64,000 nt of DNA, taken from assembly GCA_020852705.1 (NCBI GenBank), contig JADZAP010000027.1, positions 1-64,000 on the forward strand, given 5' to 3'. This document shows positions 9,235 through 18,921 of the stretch, one piece after another. The position numbers and the translations under genes were made by a program. Numbering within the stretch: position 1 is the stretch's first letter; every line of letters starts with the position of its first letter. Source of the DNA: Ignavibacteria bacterium. GTDB taxonomy: Bacteria; Bacteroidota; Ignavibacteria; Tepidaquicellales; OLB5. The notes below the pieces were generated by a model. It saw only the letters and a program-made list of their open reading frames with translations, had not been told where the DNA came from and did not search any database.

Positions 9235-10179
9235 ATGAAGAAAAATAACTTTGCATTGATTGGGGCAGCGGGTTACATAGCACCCAGACATTTAAGAGCT
9301 ATCAAAGAAAATGATCAAAATCTTTCCGCAATTCTTGATCCCAATGATTCTGTTGGCATAATTGACAGCTATTTTCCGGAAGCATCATATTTTAAGGAAT
9401 ATGAAAGATTTGACAGACACTGCGAAATGCTTCGCCGGGCAGGAGAAAAGGACCGCATACATTATGTAAGTATATGCTCACCAAATTATCTGCATGATGC
9501 TCACATTAGATTTGCGCTAAGGGCAGATGCAAATGCAATTTGCGAAAAACCATTGGTTCTAAATCCCTGGAACGCAGATGCATTAAGCTTGCTGGAGGAT
9601 GAAACAGGAAGAAAAATATATACAATATTACAGTTAAGGCATCATCCGGCAATTATAGGATTAAAGACAAAGATTAAGAATTCCCCAAAAAATAAAAAAC
9701 ACGATATAATTTTAACGTATATTACCCCGCGCGGTAAATGGTATCATTTTTCATGGAAAGGTAATATTGTTAAATCAGGAGGTGTAGCTACAAACATTGG
9801 AGTTCATTTTTTTGATATGCTTACATGGATATTTGGAAACACAAAAAGCAGTGTTTTGCACTACTCTACTGATGAAAAAGCAAGCGGGCTGTTAGAGCTA
9901 GAAAATGCAAACGTTAAGTGGTTTCTTTCACTTGATAAAAATGACCTTTCAGCCGGAGATAAAACTTATCGGTCAATTTCAATTGACGGAGAAGAAATTG
10001 AATTTTCAGAAGGATTTACGGATCTTCATACAATAAGCTATAAGGAAATACTTGAAGGAAGGGGCTACGGTGTTGAAGATGCAAAATCTTCAGTTGAAAC
10101 TGTTTATGAAATTAGAAATTCAATTCCTGCCGGACTGAAAGGAGAATATCATCCCTTATTAAAAAAAATAAAGCTATAG
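9235..10179 (+). CDS. Gfo/Idh/MocA oxidoreductase, WlbA/WbpB type
   Basis: 314 residues. The N-terminal Rossmann part begins FALIGAAGYIAPRH and continues with DSYFPEA, the ERFDRH segment, SICSPNYLHD and CEKPLVLNPWN. These are close to the diagnostic stretches of WlbA/WbpB, the NAD-dependent 3-dehydrogenase acting on UDP-N-acetylglucosaminuronic acid in the pathway to 2,3-diacetamido-2,3-dideoxy sugars of O-antigen. CEKP holds the family's catalytic lysine. The C-terminal beta-sheet domain is complete. No aminotransferase, acetyltransferase or epimerase of that pathway lies nearby, so the partners must be elsewhere or the substrate differs. Confidence 0.88.
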   Translation: MKKNNFALIGAAGYIAPRHLRAIKENDQNLSAILDPNDSVGIIDSYFPEASYFKEYERFDRHCEMLRRAGEKDRIHYVSICSPNYLHDAHIRFALRADANAICEKPLVLNPWNADALSLLEDETGRKIYTILQLRHHPAIIGLKTKIKNSPKNKKHDIILTYITPRGKWYHFSWKGNIVKSGGVATNIGVHFFDMLTWIFGNTKSSVLHYSTDEKASGLLELENANVKWFLSLDKNDLSAGDKTYRSISIDGEEIEFSEGFTDLHTISYKEILEGRGYGVEDAKSSVETVYEIRNSIPAGLKGEYHPLLKKIKL

Positions 10180-10349
10180 TTTAATACGATTTTTAATTTA
10201 GAGAATTTTAAAGATTTCAAATGTTCTAAAATAAAACATTCCGTTTGCAGGATAAATATTGATTTACAAGAATATTTTTTGATGGTCTAAATTAAACAGC
10301 AAATTCTTTTAGCAGCAATACATAATATTAACTAATCTTAAACCACAAC

Positions 10350-12170
10350 ATGAAACTTATACCTCTCAGAGATTTTTTCAAAAATTCAGAAAGATCTAAT
10401 TACCGGATTTCACAAGACGGAAAATATATTTCATATCTTGCTCCTTATAATAACAGGATGAATATTTATGTACAAAAAACAAACAGCCCTGACTCAAAAC
10501 GCGTAACGGATGTTACAGACAGAGATATTGCAGATTATATTTGGGGCAATAAAGATATAATAATATATATTAAAGATAACGGGGGCGATGAAAACTATCA
10601 CTTTTATTCAGTAAATATAAATACAGGAAATCTGAAAGAACTTACTCCATTTGAAGGGGTTAGGGTAAACTTAGTAGATGAACTGGAAGAAATAGATGGT
10701 GAAATTCTTGTTGAGATGAACAGAAATGACCCGCAGGTGTTTGATGTGTACAGACTTAATATAATTACAGGAGAGTTAAAACTTGAAGTAAAAAATCCCG
10801 GGAATATTTCCAGATGGATAACTGATCATAAAGGAAATATTAAAGCAGCAATTACAACAGATGGAGTAAATACAAGCTTATTATACCGGGAAAACAATAA
10901 TGATGAATTTGTTGTAAAGCTTACTACCAATTTTAAAGAAACATTAAGTCCTTTATTTTTTACTTTTGATAATGAAAATATCTATGCACTTTCAAACATT
11001 GGCAGAGATAAAAATGCAGTAGTAAAATATGATATTAAAAATTCCAAAGAGTTTGAAGTATTATATGAAAACCCTGATGTTGATGCATCAAATCTAGTTT
11101 TTTCAAAAAAACGGAAAGTATTAACAGCTATAACATATTACACTTGGAAACTTGAAAGAATATTTTTAGATAAAGAAATAGAAAATATATTCCGAAGATT
11201 AGAAAAAGAGTTGAAGGGATACGAAATAATAATATCAGATATGGATGATGAAGAAAATAAATATATAGTCAGAACATTTAGCGACCGCACACTTGGTACA
11301 TATTATCTGTATGATAAACAAACAGATAAATTAAACAAAATTGCAGATGACAGTCCCTGGCTGAATGAAAACGAAATGGCTGAAGTAAAGCCAATAAGTT
11401 ATCTTTCAAGAGATGAACTGACAATAAACGGATATTTAACACTTCCATTAAATAAAGAACACAAAAATCTGCCGGTAGTTGTAAATGTCCATGGCGGTCC
11501 GTGGGCAAGAGATTATTGGGGCTTTAACCCCGAGGTTCAGTTTCTTGCTAACCGTGGTTATGCAGTTCTTCAGATGAACTTTCGGGGGTCAATAGGATTT
11601 GGCAGAAAATTCTGGGAAGCATCATTTAAGCAATGGGGTAAAACAATGCAGGATGATATTTCAGATGGTGTAAAATGGCTTATTGAGCAGGGTATTGCTG
11701 ACCCTAAAAGAATTGCAATATACGGCGGAAGCTATGGCGGATATGCAGTACTTGCTGGTCTTGCTTTTTCTCCTGAATTATATGCAGCTGGAGTTGATTA
11801 TGTGGGTGTATCTAATTTATTCACATTTATGAAATCTATTCCGGCATACTGGAAACCTTATCTTGAAATAATGTATGCTATGGTAGGTGATCCGGAAAAG
11901 GATAAAGAGCTTATGCAGGCAGCTTCACCTGTATTTCATGTTGATAAAATAAAAGCTCCGCTTTTTATTGCACAGGGCAGAAAAGACCCACGTGTAAATG
12001 TAAATGAATCTGATCAAATGGTTGAAGCACTTAAAAAAAGAGGAATTGATGTACCTTACATGGTAAAAGATAACGAAGGGCATGGTTTTCATAACGAAGA
12101 GAATAAATTTGATTTTTATGAGGCAATGGAAGAATTTCTGAAGAAACATCTTAAAAACTATTTGAATTAA
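10350..12170 (+). CDS. Prolyl oligopeptidase family (S9) serine peptidase, cytoplasmic
   Basis: 606 residues from ATG 10350 with no signal peptide, so probably cytoplasmic. The N-terminal ~340 residues form repeated beta-propeller-type blades (ISQDGKYISYLAPY, later ILVEMNRNDPQVFDVY). The C-terminal alpha/beta-hydrolase domain contains NVHGGPW, the nucleophile elbow GGSYGGYA (Ser461), GRKDPRVN (Asp546) and EGHGF (His578), a complete S9 triad. Such enzymes cut small peptides, as acylaminoacyl peptidases or oligopeptidases. It stands alone in a 170-nt leader and is followed 56 nt later by the addA-like gene; co-transcription is possible but unproven. The second S9 gene at 62340 is a different, exported-type relative. 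Confidence 0.92.
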   Translation: MKLIPLRDFFKNSERSNYRISQDGKYISYLAPYNNRMNIYVQKTNSPDSKRVTDVTDRDIADYIWGNKDIIIYIKDNGGDENYHFYSVNINTGNLKELTPFEGVRVNLVDELEEIDGEILVEMNRNDPQVFDVYRLNIITGELKLEVKNPGNISRWITDHKGNIKAAITTDGVNTSLLYRENNNDEFVVKLTTNFKETLSPLFFTFDNENIYALSNIGRDKNAVVKYDIKNSKEFEVLYENPDVDASNLVFSKKRKVLTAITYYTWKLERIFLDKEIENIFRRLEKELKGYEIIISDMDDEENKYIVRTFSDRTLGTYYLYDKQTDKLNKIADDSPWLNENEMAEVKPISYLSRDELTINGYLTLPLNKEHKNLPVVVNVHGGPWARDYWGFNPEVQFLANRGYAVLQMNFRGSIGFGRKFWEASFKQWGKTMQDDISDGVKWLIEQGIADPKRIAIYGGSYGGYAVLAGLAFSPELYAAGVDYVGVSNLFTFMKSIPAYWKPYLEIMYAMVGDPEKDKELMQAASPVFHVDKIKAPLFIAQGRKDPRVNVNESDQMVEALKKRGIDVPYMVKDNEGHGFHNEENKFDFYEAMEEFLKKHLKNYLN

Positions 12171-12226
12171 TATAATATAAAATTGCAGAGAAGAATAATT
12201 ATTAGCATAATTTTTAAATAGTTCAT

Positions 12227-15200
12227 TTGAAAAACTTTCTTATTTACCGATCTTCAGCAGGTTCAGGCAAAACTTATACGCTGGTTAAAGAGTATCTTAA
12301 ATTAGTACTTAAAGAACCTGAAAATTTTAAATCTGTACTTGCAGTTACCTTTACAAATAAATCAGCAGCTGAAATGAAAAACCGGATTGTAGAAGCATTA
12401 ATAGCTTTGGCAGAAGGGAAGGATGAAAAGCTTAAACACGAGCTAATTAAAGAAGGCATTGCAATAAATATTGAACTTGCTGCTTCACAAGTATTGCAGA
12501 ATATTCTTCACAGATACTCTTATTTTTCAGTTTCAACAATAGACAGTTTTTTTCATAAGATTTTACGCTCTTTTGCCCGTGAGCTAAAGCTGCAGATTGG
12601 GTATAACATAGAGCTTGAGCAGAAAGAAATACTTGATAAAATTACCGATAAACTGCTTGATGATGCGGGAAACGATAGGGAGCTTACTGAGTATATAGAA
12701 AATTACATATACTATAGTATAGATGATGAAACAGGGTGGAAAATAGATAAAAAAATTAAAGACATTGCGCAGGAGATATTTAACGAAAGATTTTGGATTA
12801 AAAGCGGAACAGAAAATGAACTATTAAACAACAGGCAAAAGTTAAAGGAATTTATTAATAAACTCTTTGCAATAAAAAATGATTTTGTGGAGACAATGCT
12901 GAAGATAAATAATGAAACCTTAAAAATTTTACAACACTCAGGACTTACTGCAGATGATTTTCCGCATAAGAAGCAGGGATACATCAATTATTTACTTAAA
13001 AATATTATAAATGATAAATATGAACCAGGGAAAAGAGTAAGGATTGCAATTGAAAATATCAATAATATGTACATAAAATCATCTAAACCGCAGGTTAAAA
13101 AAGCTGCAGAGGGTGGTTTATATACTTTGCTTTGTAATGCTGTAGAAAATTATGATAAAAATATTGAGAAATATAATTCAGCCAGTGAACTAATAAAAAC
13201 AATATATGTAACCGGAATATTTAAAGATCTGATTGATAAATTAAAAACTTACAGAGATGAAAATAAAACATTACTTATTTCTGATGTTAATAATTTATTG
13301 GTTAGTGTAATTTCAGATGAAAGCAGTCCGTTTGTTTATGAAAAAACAGGTAGTTATTTTAAGAATTTTCTTATTGATGAATTTCAGGATACTTCAACCT
13401 TCCAATGGCGTAACTTTAAACCTCTTATAGAAAACGCTTTAAGTGAAAATAATGCTTCAATAATTGTAGGTGATATAAAGCAATCAGTTTATCGCTGGAG
13501 AAACGGAAACATGAAACTGCTGCTTGAGGATGTTAAAAATGATCTTGAAGCTTTTAGAAGTGATATTGAAGAAAAAGTTCTTACCAAAAATTACCGCAGT
13601 AGCCATGAAATTATAAATTTTAACAATAGCTTTTTTAACAGCGCAGCAAAAGAAGCTGCCAAATGGGTTTCAGAAGATAAAGGCGAAGTTATTGAACAGG
13701 TCTATTCCGATACTTTTCAAAAACCCGGGAAGGATATTAAAGAAGGATATATTAAAATAAAATATTTTGATAAAGCTGATGACTATGAAAATACTCCTCG
13801 CGATCAATCTTTAAAAGAAACAATTAATGAAATACAAAATCTTCTTAAAATTGGTTATAGCCAGAAAGATTTCCTGATTCTTGTAAGAAATAAAATAGAT
13901 GCTAAGGAAGCAGCCAAAGCATTACTCAATGAAAAAAATCTTAAGATTGTTTCAAGTGACTCGCTTCTTTTAACAAATTCACCCAAAGTTAGTTTACTTA
14001 TCAATTTATTTAAATTTATTGCTGATAAAACAAATTTATTGGCATATACAGAAATTTTATTTAATTATTTAATTTACATAAAAGATGAGAAAACAGACCT
14101 TAACGAAATCTTTACAGATCATTTAAAGAAAAAGAGTTCGCTTTTCAGCAAAGTTCTTCCTGCAGGTTTTTTTGAAAATGAAAGCTCAGTAATAAATGCC
14201 AAATTATTAAAACTTCCTCTATATGAACTTGCAGAAGAGATGATTAGTATTTTTGAACTAAACAACGGATCTGATGCATACTTACTCAGATTTCTTGATC
14301 TTTTAAAAGAATATTCAGAAAAATTTAATTCAGGTATATACGGATTTGTTAAGTGGTGGGATGAAAATAAATCTAAATCATCTATTGTAATTTCAGAAGA
14401 TGAAGATGCGGTAAGGATTATGACAATTCACAAAGCTAAAGGTTTACAGTCACCGGTTGTGTTTATGCCATTTACCAATTGGCAAATTGAACTTAAATCA
14501 GGGAGAGATATGTTTTGGGCATCTGCAAAGGAACCACCATTTGATTCATCACCTTCATTTTTTTTAAATGCAAATAAAGCATTGGAAAATTCGTATTTTA
14601 GCGAAGATTATAATGTGGAAAAAACGCTCACACTGCTGGATAATCTTAATTTATTGTATGTAGCATTTACAAGAGCTGAAGAAAGATTGTATGTGAATAT
14701 TCCGGAGAGTTCACATTCAATTAAAAGGTGCGGAGATTTGATTAAAGACACATTGTTAAAAAATCCTGAGTTATCACAAAAATTTAATCAGGAATCAAAA
14801 AGCTATATTGCCGGTAACCATAATTTTAAACATTTAGATAATAAACCAAACACAGAGAACGATAATATAATCAATGATGAAGATAAACTAAAAGCTTATG
14901 CCGTTGAACAATTTTATTCAGGAAATCTACTGGAAGATATATTGTTAAAGCCGGAACGGGAATTTAATAGTTATGAAAAAATTAATGAAATTGAAAAGTT
15001 CAGAAACAGGGGTATAATTTTACATCGCGGGTTATCTTGCATAAAGACATCAGATGATTTAGAAATAAGAAATGCTTCCCGCAGACTTGCAATTGAAGGA
15101 TTGATAACATTTGATATAGTGATTGAAACAGAAACTGAATTAAAAGAAATTCTTTCTAACGAACTTGTAAAGGAATGGTTTAAACCAAACCTTAAAATTA

Positions 15201-15424
15201 TGAATGAGCATGAAATAATTTTGCCTGATGGCAGAATATACAGACCCGATAGAGTAATTTTTAATAAAGATAAAGTGATAATAGTTGATTATAAAACCGG
15301 CAACAAGAAACCTGAACATAAAAAACAATTGAAAGAATATACAGAAATAATAAAACAGATGGGATTTAAAGAAACTGAGAGCTATATTTTTTATCTTACT
15401 GAAAGAAAAGTTGAAAATGTCTGA
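12227..15424 (+). CDS. addA: UvrD/Rep-family helicase-nuclease, AddA/RecB-like
   Basis: 1065 residues from a TTG start at 12227. The protein opens directly with Walker A SSAGSGKT (Lys15), then AVTFTNKSAAEMKNR (motif Ia), DEFQDTS (Asp384-Glu385, motif II), GDIKQSVYRWR (motif III), TKNYRSS (motif IV), IMTIHKAKGLQ (motif V) and LLYVAFTRAEERLY (motif VI). The C-terminus is a PD-(D/E)XK nuclease: PDRV, VDYKTG (Asp1021, Lys1023) and QLKEY. With the overlapping AddB-like partner it should form a double-strand-break end-resection complex feeding RecA. The family is well established; the name addA rests on architecture and the partner gene. Confidence 0.88.
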   Translation: MKNFLIYRSSAGSGKTYTLVKEYLKLVLKEPENFKSVLAVTFTNKSAAEMKNRIVEALIALAEGKDEKLKHELIKEGIAINIELAASQVLQNILHRYSYFSVSTIDSFFHKILRSFARELKLQIGYNIELEQKEILDKITDKLLDDAGNDRELTEYIENYIYYSIDDETGWKIDKKIKDIAQEIFNERFWIKSGTENELLNNRQKLKEFINKLFAIKNDFVETMLKINNETLKILQHSGLTADDFPHKKQGYINYLLKNIINDKYEPGKRVRIAIENINNMYIKSSKPQVKKAAEGGLYTLLCNAVENYDKNIEKYNSASELIKTIYVTGIFKDLIDKLKTYRDENKTLLISDVNNLLVSVISDESSPFVYEKTGSYFKNFLIDEFQDTSTFQWRNFKPLIENALSENNASIIVGDIKQSVYRWRNGNMKLLLEDVKNDLEAFRSDIEEKVLTKNYRSSHEIINFNNSFFNSAAKEAAKWVSEDKGEVIEQVYSDTFQKPGKDIKEGYIKIKYFDKADDYENTPRDQSLKETINEIQNLLKIGYSQKDFLILVRNKIDAKEAAKALLNEKNLKIVSSDSLLLTNSPKVSLLINLFKFIADKTNLLAYTEILFNYLIYIKDEKTDLNEIFTDHLKKKSSLFSKVLPAGFFENESSVINAKLLKLPLYELAEEMISIFELNNGSDAYLLRFLDLLKEYSEKFNSGIYGFVKWWDENKSKSSIVISEDEDAVRIMTIHKAKGLQSPVVFMPFTNWQIELKSGRDMFWASAKEPPFDSSPSFFLNANKALENSYFSEDYNVEKTLTLLDNLNLLYVAFTRAEERLYVNIPESSHSIKRCGDLIKDTLLKNPELSQKFNQESKSYIAGNHNFKHLDNKPNTENDNIINDEDKLKAYAVEQFYSGNLLEDILLKPEREFNSYEKINEIEKFRNRGIILHRGLSCIKTSDDLEIRNASRRLAIEGLITFDIVIETETELKEILSNELVKEWFKPNLKIMNEHEIILPDGRIYRPDRVIFNKDKVIIVDYKTGNKKPEHKKQLKEYTEIIKQMGFKETESYIFYLTERKVENV

Positions 15425-18275
15425 AGAAAAATACAAAATTACAAAACCATTTCTGGAAAAGCTTGCTGAAGAACTTTTAAAAAAATTTGGAAATGATATT
15501 TCAGGTATGCAGGTTGTTTTTCCATCTAGAAGAGCAGGTATATATTTTAAAAAATATCTTTCTAAAAATATTTCTTTACCGTTGTGGGTTCCCGTTACGA
15601 GCGGAATTGCTGATTTTATAAGTGATAATACCGATAATCAGATTGCCGATGAACTAATTTTAATTTTTGAACTGTATAAAATATATGCTAAATATGCTGA
15701 TGATGTAACATTTGATAAATTTTACCCTTGGGGAGAGATTATATTAAGAGATTTTGATGAAATTGATAAAAATCTGGTGGATGCAACTTATCTATTCAGG
15801 ATTTTAAGAGAGCATAAGCAAATTGAAGCTGATTTTGAACTGATAGTTTCAGATATAGAAGGATTTTACAGATTCTGGAATACATTTTCAGGCAGGGATA
15901 TTACAAATCTGCAGGAAGAGTTTATTAAAACATGGGAAATTTTAGGTAAAGTTTACCATGAATTCAGGAAAACAATGAAGAGTAAAAATATTTGCAATGA
16001 AGGAATGGCTTACCGTAGGTTATATGAAAAAGTAAAGACTGGTGATTTTAATAATAAATTTTCAAAAGTAATTTTTGCAGGATTTAATCAGCTGAATAAA
16101 TGCGAAGAAGGCATTATTAAAGAGCTTATAAAACAGGGGGATGCTGAGTTTTATGCGGATGGTGATATGTATTATTATGATGATAATACACAGGAAGCTG
16201 GCAGGAATTTAATATATTCATTAAATTTTCTTGGATTAAATGAAGTAAAATGGATTGAAAATAATTTATTAACAGATTCCAAATCGGTAAAAATAATTGG
16301 AGCACCTTTACAAATTCCACAAACCAAAGTATTAGGTAATGAGCTAACTAAGTTATCAGAGAAGGAAAAGGAGAATACAGTTATTGTACTTCCGGATGAT
16401 GGTTTGCTTTTACCGGTATTAAACTCCCTGCCACCTGAAGTGCGGAAAGTTAATATTACAATGGGATATTCTTTAAAAAATACTTTATTATATACACTGC
16501 TAAAGCAGCTAAAGGATTTATATAACAATAAAAGCGGGACTGAAGAAAACCCCGCATTTTACTATAAAGATGTAATAAACCTGTTAATGCATCCTTATAT
16601 TAAGAAAGAGAAAGTTACCAATGCTGATGATTTGATAAATATTATAAATAAAAGAAACATTATTTATGTTTCTATACGATTTCTTAAAAGCTACTATAAG
16701 GAAATACCGCATTTATTAAACATAATAATAAATCTGGCTTGTAATATTAATTCTTTGACGGATGACATTTATAAATTGCTTGAAGAGATTGAAAAGAATT
16801 TAGCTGCTGAAAAAGATAATAAATATGACAATGAATTTCTTTACAGAGCATTTAAAGAGATAAACCATGTTTTTAACATACTTAAAAACTACGATGAAAT
16901 AATACAACCAGAAACTATTTGGGATATTATTCTTGAAAAAACAGCATCAGCTAAAATTCCATTTGAAGGAGAACCGCTTAAAGGTTTACAGATAATGGGA
17001 TTACTAGAGACAAGGCAGCTTGATTTTGACAATGTATTTATACTTTCGGTAAATGAAGGAATTTTGCCTTCTGAAATCTATAACAGCTCTTTTATTCCAT
17101 ATTCATTACGCAAAGCATTCAGACTTCCTTTAAATGAAGATTCTGAAGCGGCATCAGCGTATAATTTTTACAGACTTTTGCAAAAAGCTAAAAACATTAC
17201 ATTAATCTATAACGCAGAAGCCGGAGCAATTTCAGGAGGTGAAAAAAGCAGGTTTATTCTGCAGCTTGAAAATGAACTTGGAAAAAAGAATAAAAATGTA
17301 ACAATTGAAAAATATATTTTTTCAGGAGATATAAAACCGCAGACTAAAAAAGAAATTATTGTTGAAAAAAGCTCTGATATAATAGAAAGACTAAAAAATG
17401 AAAAACAATTCAGCGCCAGTACATTAAGTCTTTATATAAACTGCCCATTGCAGTTTTACCTGAAAAAGATTGCAAAACTCAAAGAGAAAGATGAAGCTGA
17501 AGAATATTTTTCAAGCGGTGCGTTTGGAGATATATTTCACAAAATTATGGAAGATCTTTATAAAGGGTTTGAAAATAAAATACTTGAAGAAAATGATATT
17601 TCAAGTATGATTAAAAAAATAAATAGAGAATATGATGATATTTGGAAAGCTGCTTGTAATATAAAGCAGGAATATGCAGTATTTAGTGAAATAAGACAGG
17701 GGAAAAATCTTTTATATAAGGGTATTATTCAAAAGCTTGTAACTAAGGTACTTGAAGAAGATAAAAAACAAATCCCCTTTAAGATACTTGATATAGAACA
17801 AGAATCAAAGCGAGATTTTGAAATTAATATTAATGGAGAAAAAATTCACATACCGCTTTTAGGAAGATTGGACAGAATAGAATTAAAAGACAATATTACA
17901 AGAATAGTTGACTATAAAACCGGTTCAGTAAAAATAACCCCAAAAGGAAAACTTTCGGATGAAGAGCAAATGGATAAAATTTATAATGATATTAATTTAA
18001 AAGAGAATTTTCAGCAATTGTTTTATGCCTCCCTATATCTAAATCATAATCCTGAAACTAAACTTGTTATTGGTATTTATCCGCTAAAAAAAATATCCGG
18101 AGGCATAGAATGGTTTGAAAAAGAGCCAATAAATAAATATCGTAAAGCATTATTTGAAGAGAAGCTAAGAGAAATGCTGGTAAAAATATTTGATGATACA
18201 ACTCCGTTTATCCAAACAGAAGATTTATCCCACTGTAAATACTGTTCGTATAAAACTGTGTGTTACAGGGATTGA
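15417..18275 (+). CDS. addB: AddB-like PD-(D/E)XK nuclease with Fe-S cysteines
   Basis: 952 residues from ATG 15417, overlapping the end of addA by 8 nt; a TTG at 15411 would add two residues. The N-terminal and central parts resemble an inactivated helicase: VVFPSRRAGIYFKKYL without a Walker A, and LLETRQLDFDNVFILSVNEG. The C-terminal nuclease shows IVDYKTG (Asp832, Lys834) and QQLFYASLYL. Four cysteines, Cys676 (INCPLQFYL) and Cys940/943/949 (CKYC-x5-C), have the AddB spacing for a 4Fe-4S cluster that staples the nuclease domain. It should act with AddA in DNA end processing. Translational coupling is likely from the overlap. Confidence 0.85.
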   Translation: MSEEKYKITKPFLEKLAEELLKKFGNDISGMQVVFPSRRAGIYFKKYLSKNISLPLWVPVTSGIADFISDNTDNQIADELILIFELYKIYAKYADDVTFDKFYPWGEIILRDFDEIDKNLVDATYLFRILREHKQIEADFELIVSDIEGFYRFWNTFSGRDITNLQEEFIKTWEILGKVYHEFRKTMKSKNICNEGMAYRRLYEKVKTGDFNNKFSKVIFAGFNQLNKCEEGIIKELIKQGDAEFYADGDMYYYDDNTQEAGRNLIYSLNFLGLNEVKWIENNLLTDSKSVKIIGAPLQIPQTKVLGNELTKLSEKEKENTVIVLPDDGLLLPVLNSLPPEVRKVNITMGYSLKNTLLYTLLKQLKDLYNNKSGTEENPAFYYKDVINLLMHPYIKKEKVTNADDLINIINKRNIIYVSIRFLKSYYKEIPHLLNIIINLACNINSLTDDIYKLLEEIEKNLAAEKDNKYDNEFLYRAFKEINHVFNILKNYDEIIQPETIWDIILEKTASAKIPFEGEPLKGLQIMGLLETRQLDFDNVFILSVNEGILPSEIYNSSFIPYSLRKAFRLPLNEDSEAASAYNFYRLLQKAKNITLIYNAEAGAISGGEKSRFILQLENELGKKNKNVTIEKYIFSGDIKPQTKKEIIVEKSSDIIERLKNEKQFSASTLSLYINCPLQFYLKKIAKLKEKDEAEEYFSSGAFGDIFHKIMEDLYKGFENKILEENDISSMIKKINREYDDIWKAACNIKQEYAVFSEIRQGKNLLYKGIIQKLVTKVLEEDKKQIPFKILDIEQESKRDFEININGEKIHIPLLGRLDRIELKDNITRIVDYKTGSVKITPKGKLSDEEQMDKIYNDINLKENFQQLFYASLYLNHNPETKLVIGIYPLKKISGGIEWFEKEPINKYRKALFEEKLREMLVKIFDDTTPFIQTEDLSHCKYCSYKTVCYRD

Positions 18276-18383
18276 CCTGTAATTGTAACAGATTGTAAAT
18301 TATATAAATTCTGTTTAAACTTTATAAAATAATCGGTGTCTAATTATCAAGAAGTTATTTTATAAATAATAATTTATTATTTT

Positions 18384-18806
18384 ATGCAAGAAACAAAAAA
18401 TTATTCAGCATTTTTGCTGGTTTTACTGTTTATGTTTTTATCTACTTCGGTATTTTCACAGAGTGAAAAAAATAAAACCCCCGAAGAACGGGCAAAGTTA
18501 AGAACCGAAAGATTGACTGATAAGCTTTCATTGAGCGAAACACAAAAGCAACAGGTATATGATGTAATTCTTAATCATGCTAATCAGGTGAATACAATCA
18601 GGAATACTCAGGATATAACTAAGGAATCAAGACGCGAACAGATGAAGACATTGAGAACAGATACTAACCAAAAGCTAGAGGGAATATTTTCCAAAGAACA
18701 GATTGATAAATGGAATACTATGAAACAAAAGATGAAGGAAAAACATAAGAATAAACATGGAAATAAAAAGCACGGAAAGAAAAATAAGGGTAAAATCAAG
18801 AAGTAA
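18384..18806 (+). CDS. Secreted Spy/DUF4890-like small basic protein
   Basis: 140 residues. A signal peptide (hydrophobic residues ~9-23, then SVFSQ) is followed by a helical core with ERLTDKLSLSETQKQQVYDVI and a later LEGIFSKEQIDKWNTMK. These two segments resemble the paired LTxxQ-type helices of Spy/CpxP-like and DUF4890 proteins. The C-terminal ~30 residues are almost all Lys, His, Gly and Asn, a strongly basic tail that might bind metal, nucleic acid or anionic polymer. Periplasmic location inferred. Function unknown. A GC-rich terminator follows. Confidence 0.65.
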   Translation: MQETKNYSAFLLVLLFMFLSTSVFSQSEKNKTPEERAKLRTERLTDKLSLSETQKQQVYDVILNHANQVNTIRNTQDITKESRREQMKTLRTDTNQKLEGIFSKEQIDKWNTMKQKMKEKHKNKHGNKKHGKKNKGKIKK

Positions 18807-18850
18807 TATAAATTTTCACCAGTTATCCTTTTTAAAATATTATTCTGTTA

Positions 18851-18878
18851 GCCACGGCTTTAAACCCGTGGCATTATT
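18851..18878 (+). terminator. GC-rich hairpin terminator
   Basis: GCCACGG pairs with CCGTGGC (18851-18857 and 18866-18872), followed by ATTATTTTTTT on the plus strand. It lies about 45 nt after the 18384 gene. Its GC-rich, nearly symmetrical core stands out from the AT-rich surroundings and may also be a dispersed repeat. Confidence 0.7.
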
Positions 18879-18921
18879 TTTTTAGGTAAACTTATAAATA
18901 AATAAAGACCCTGCGGAATAC

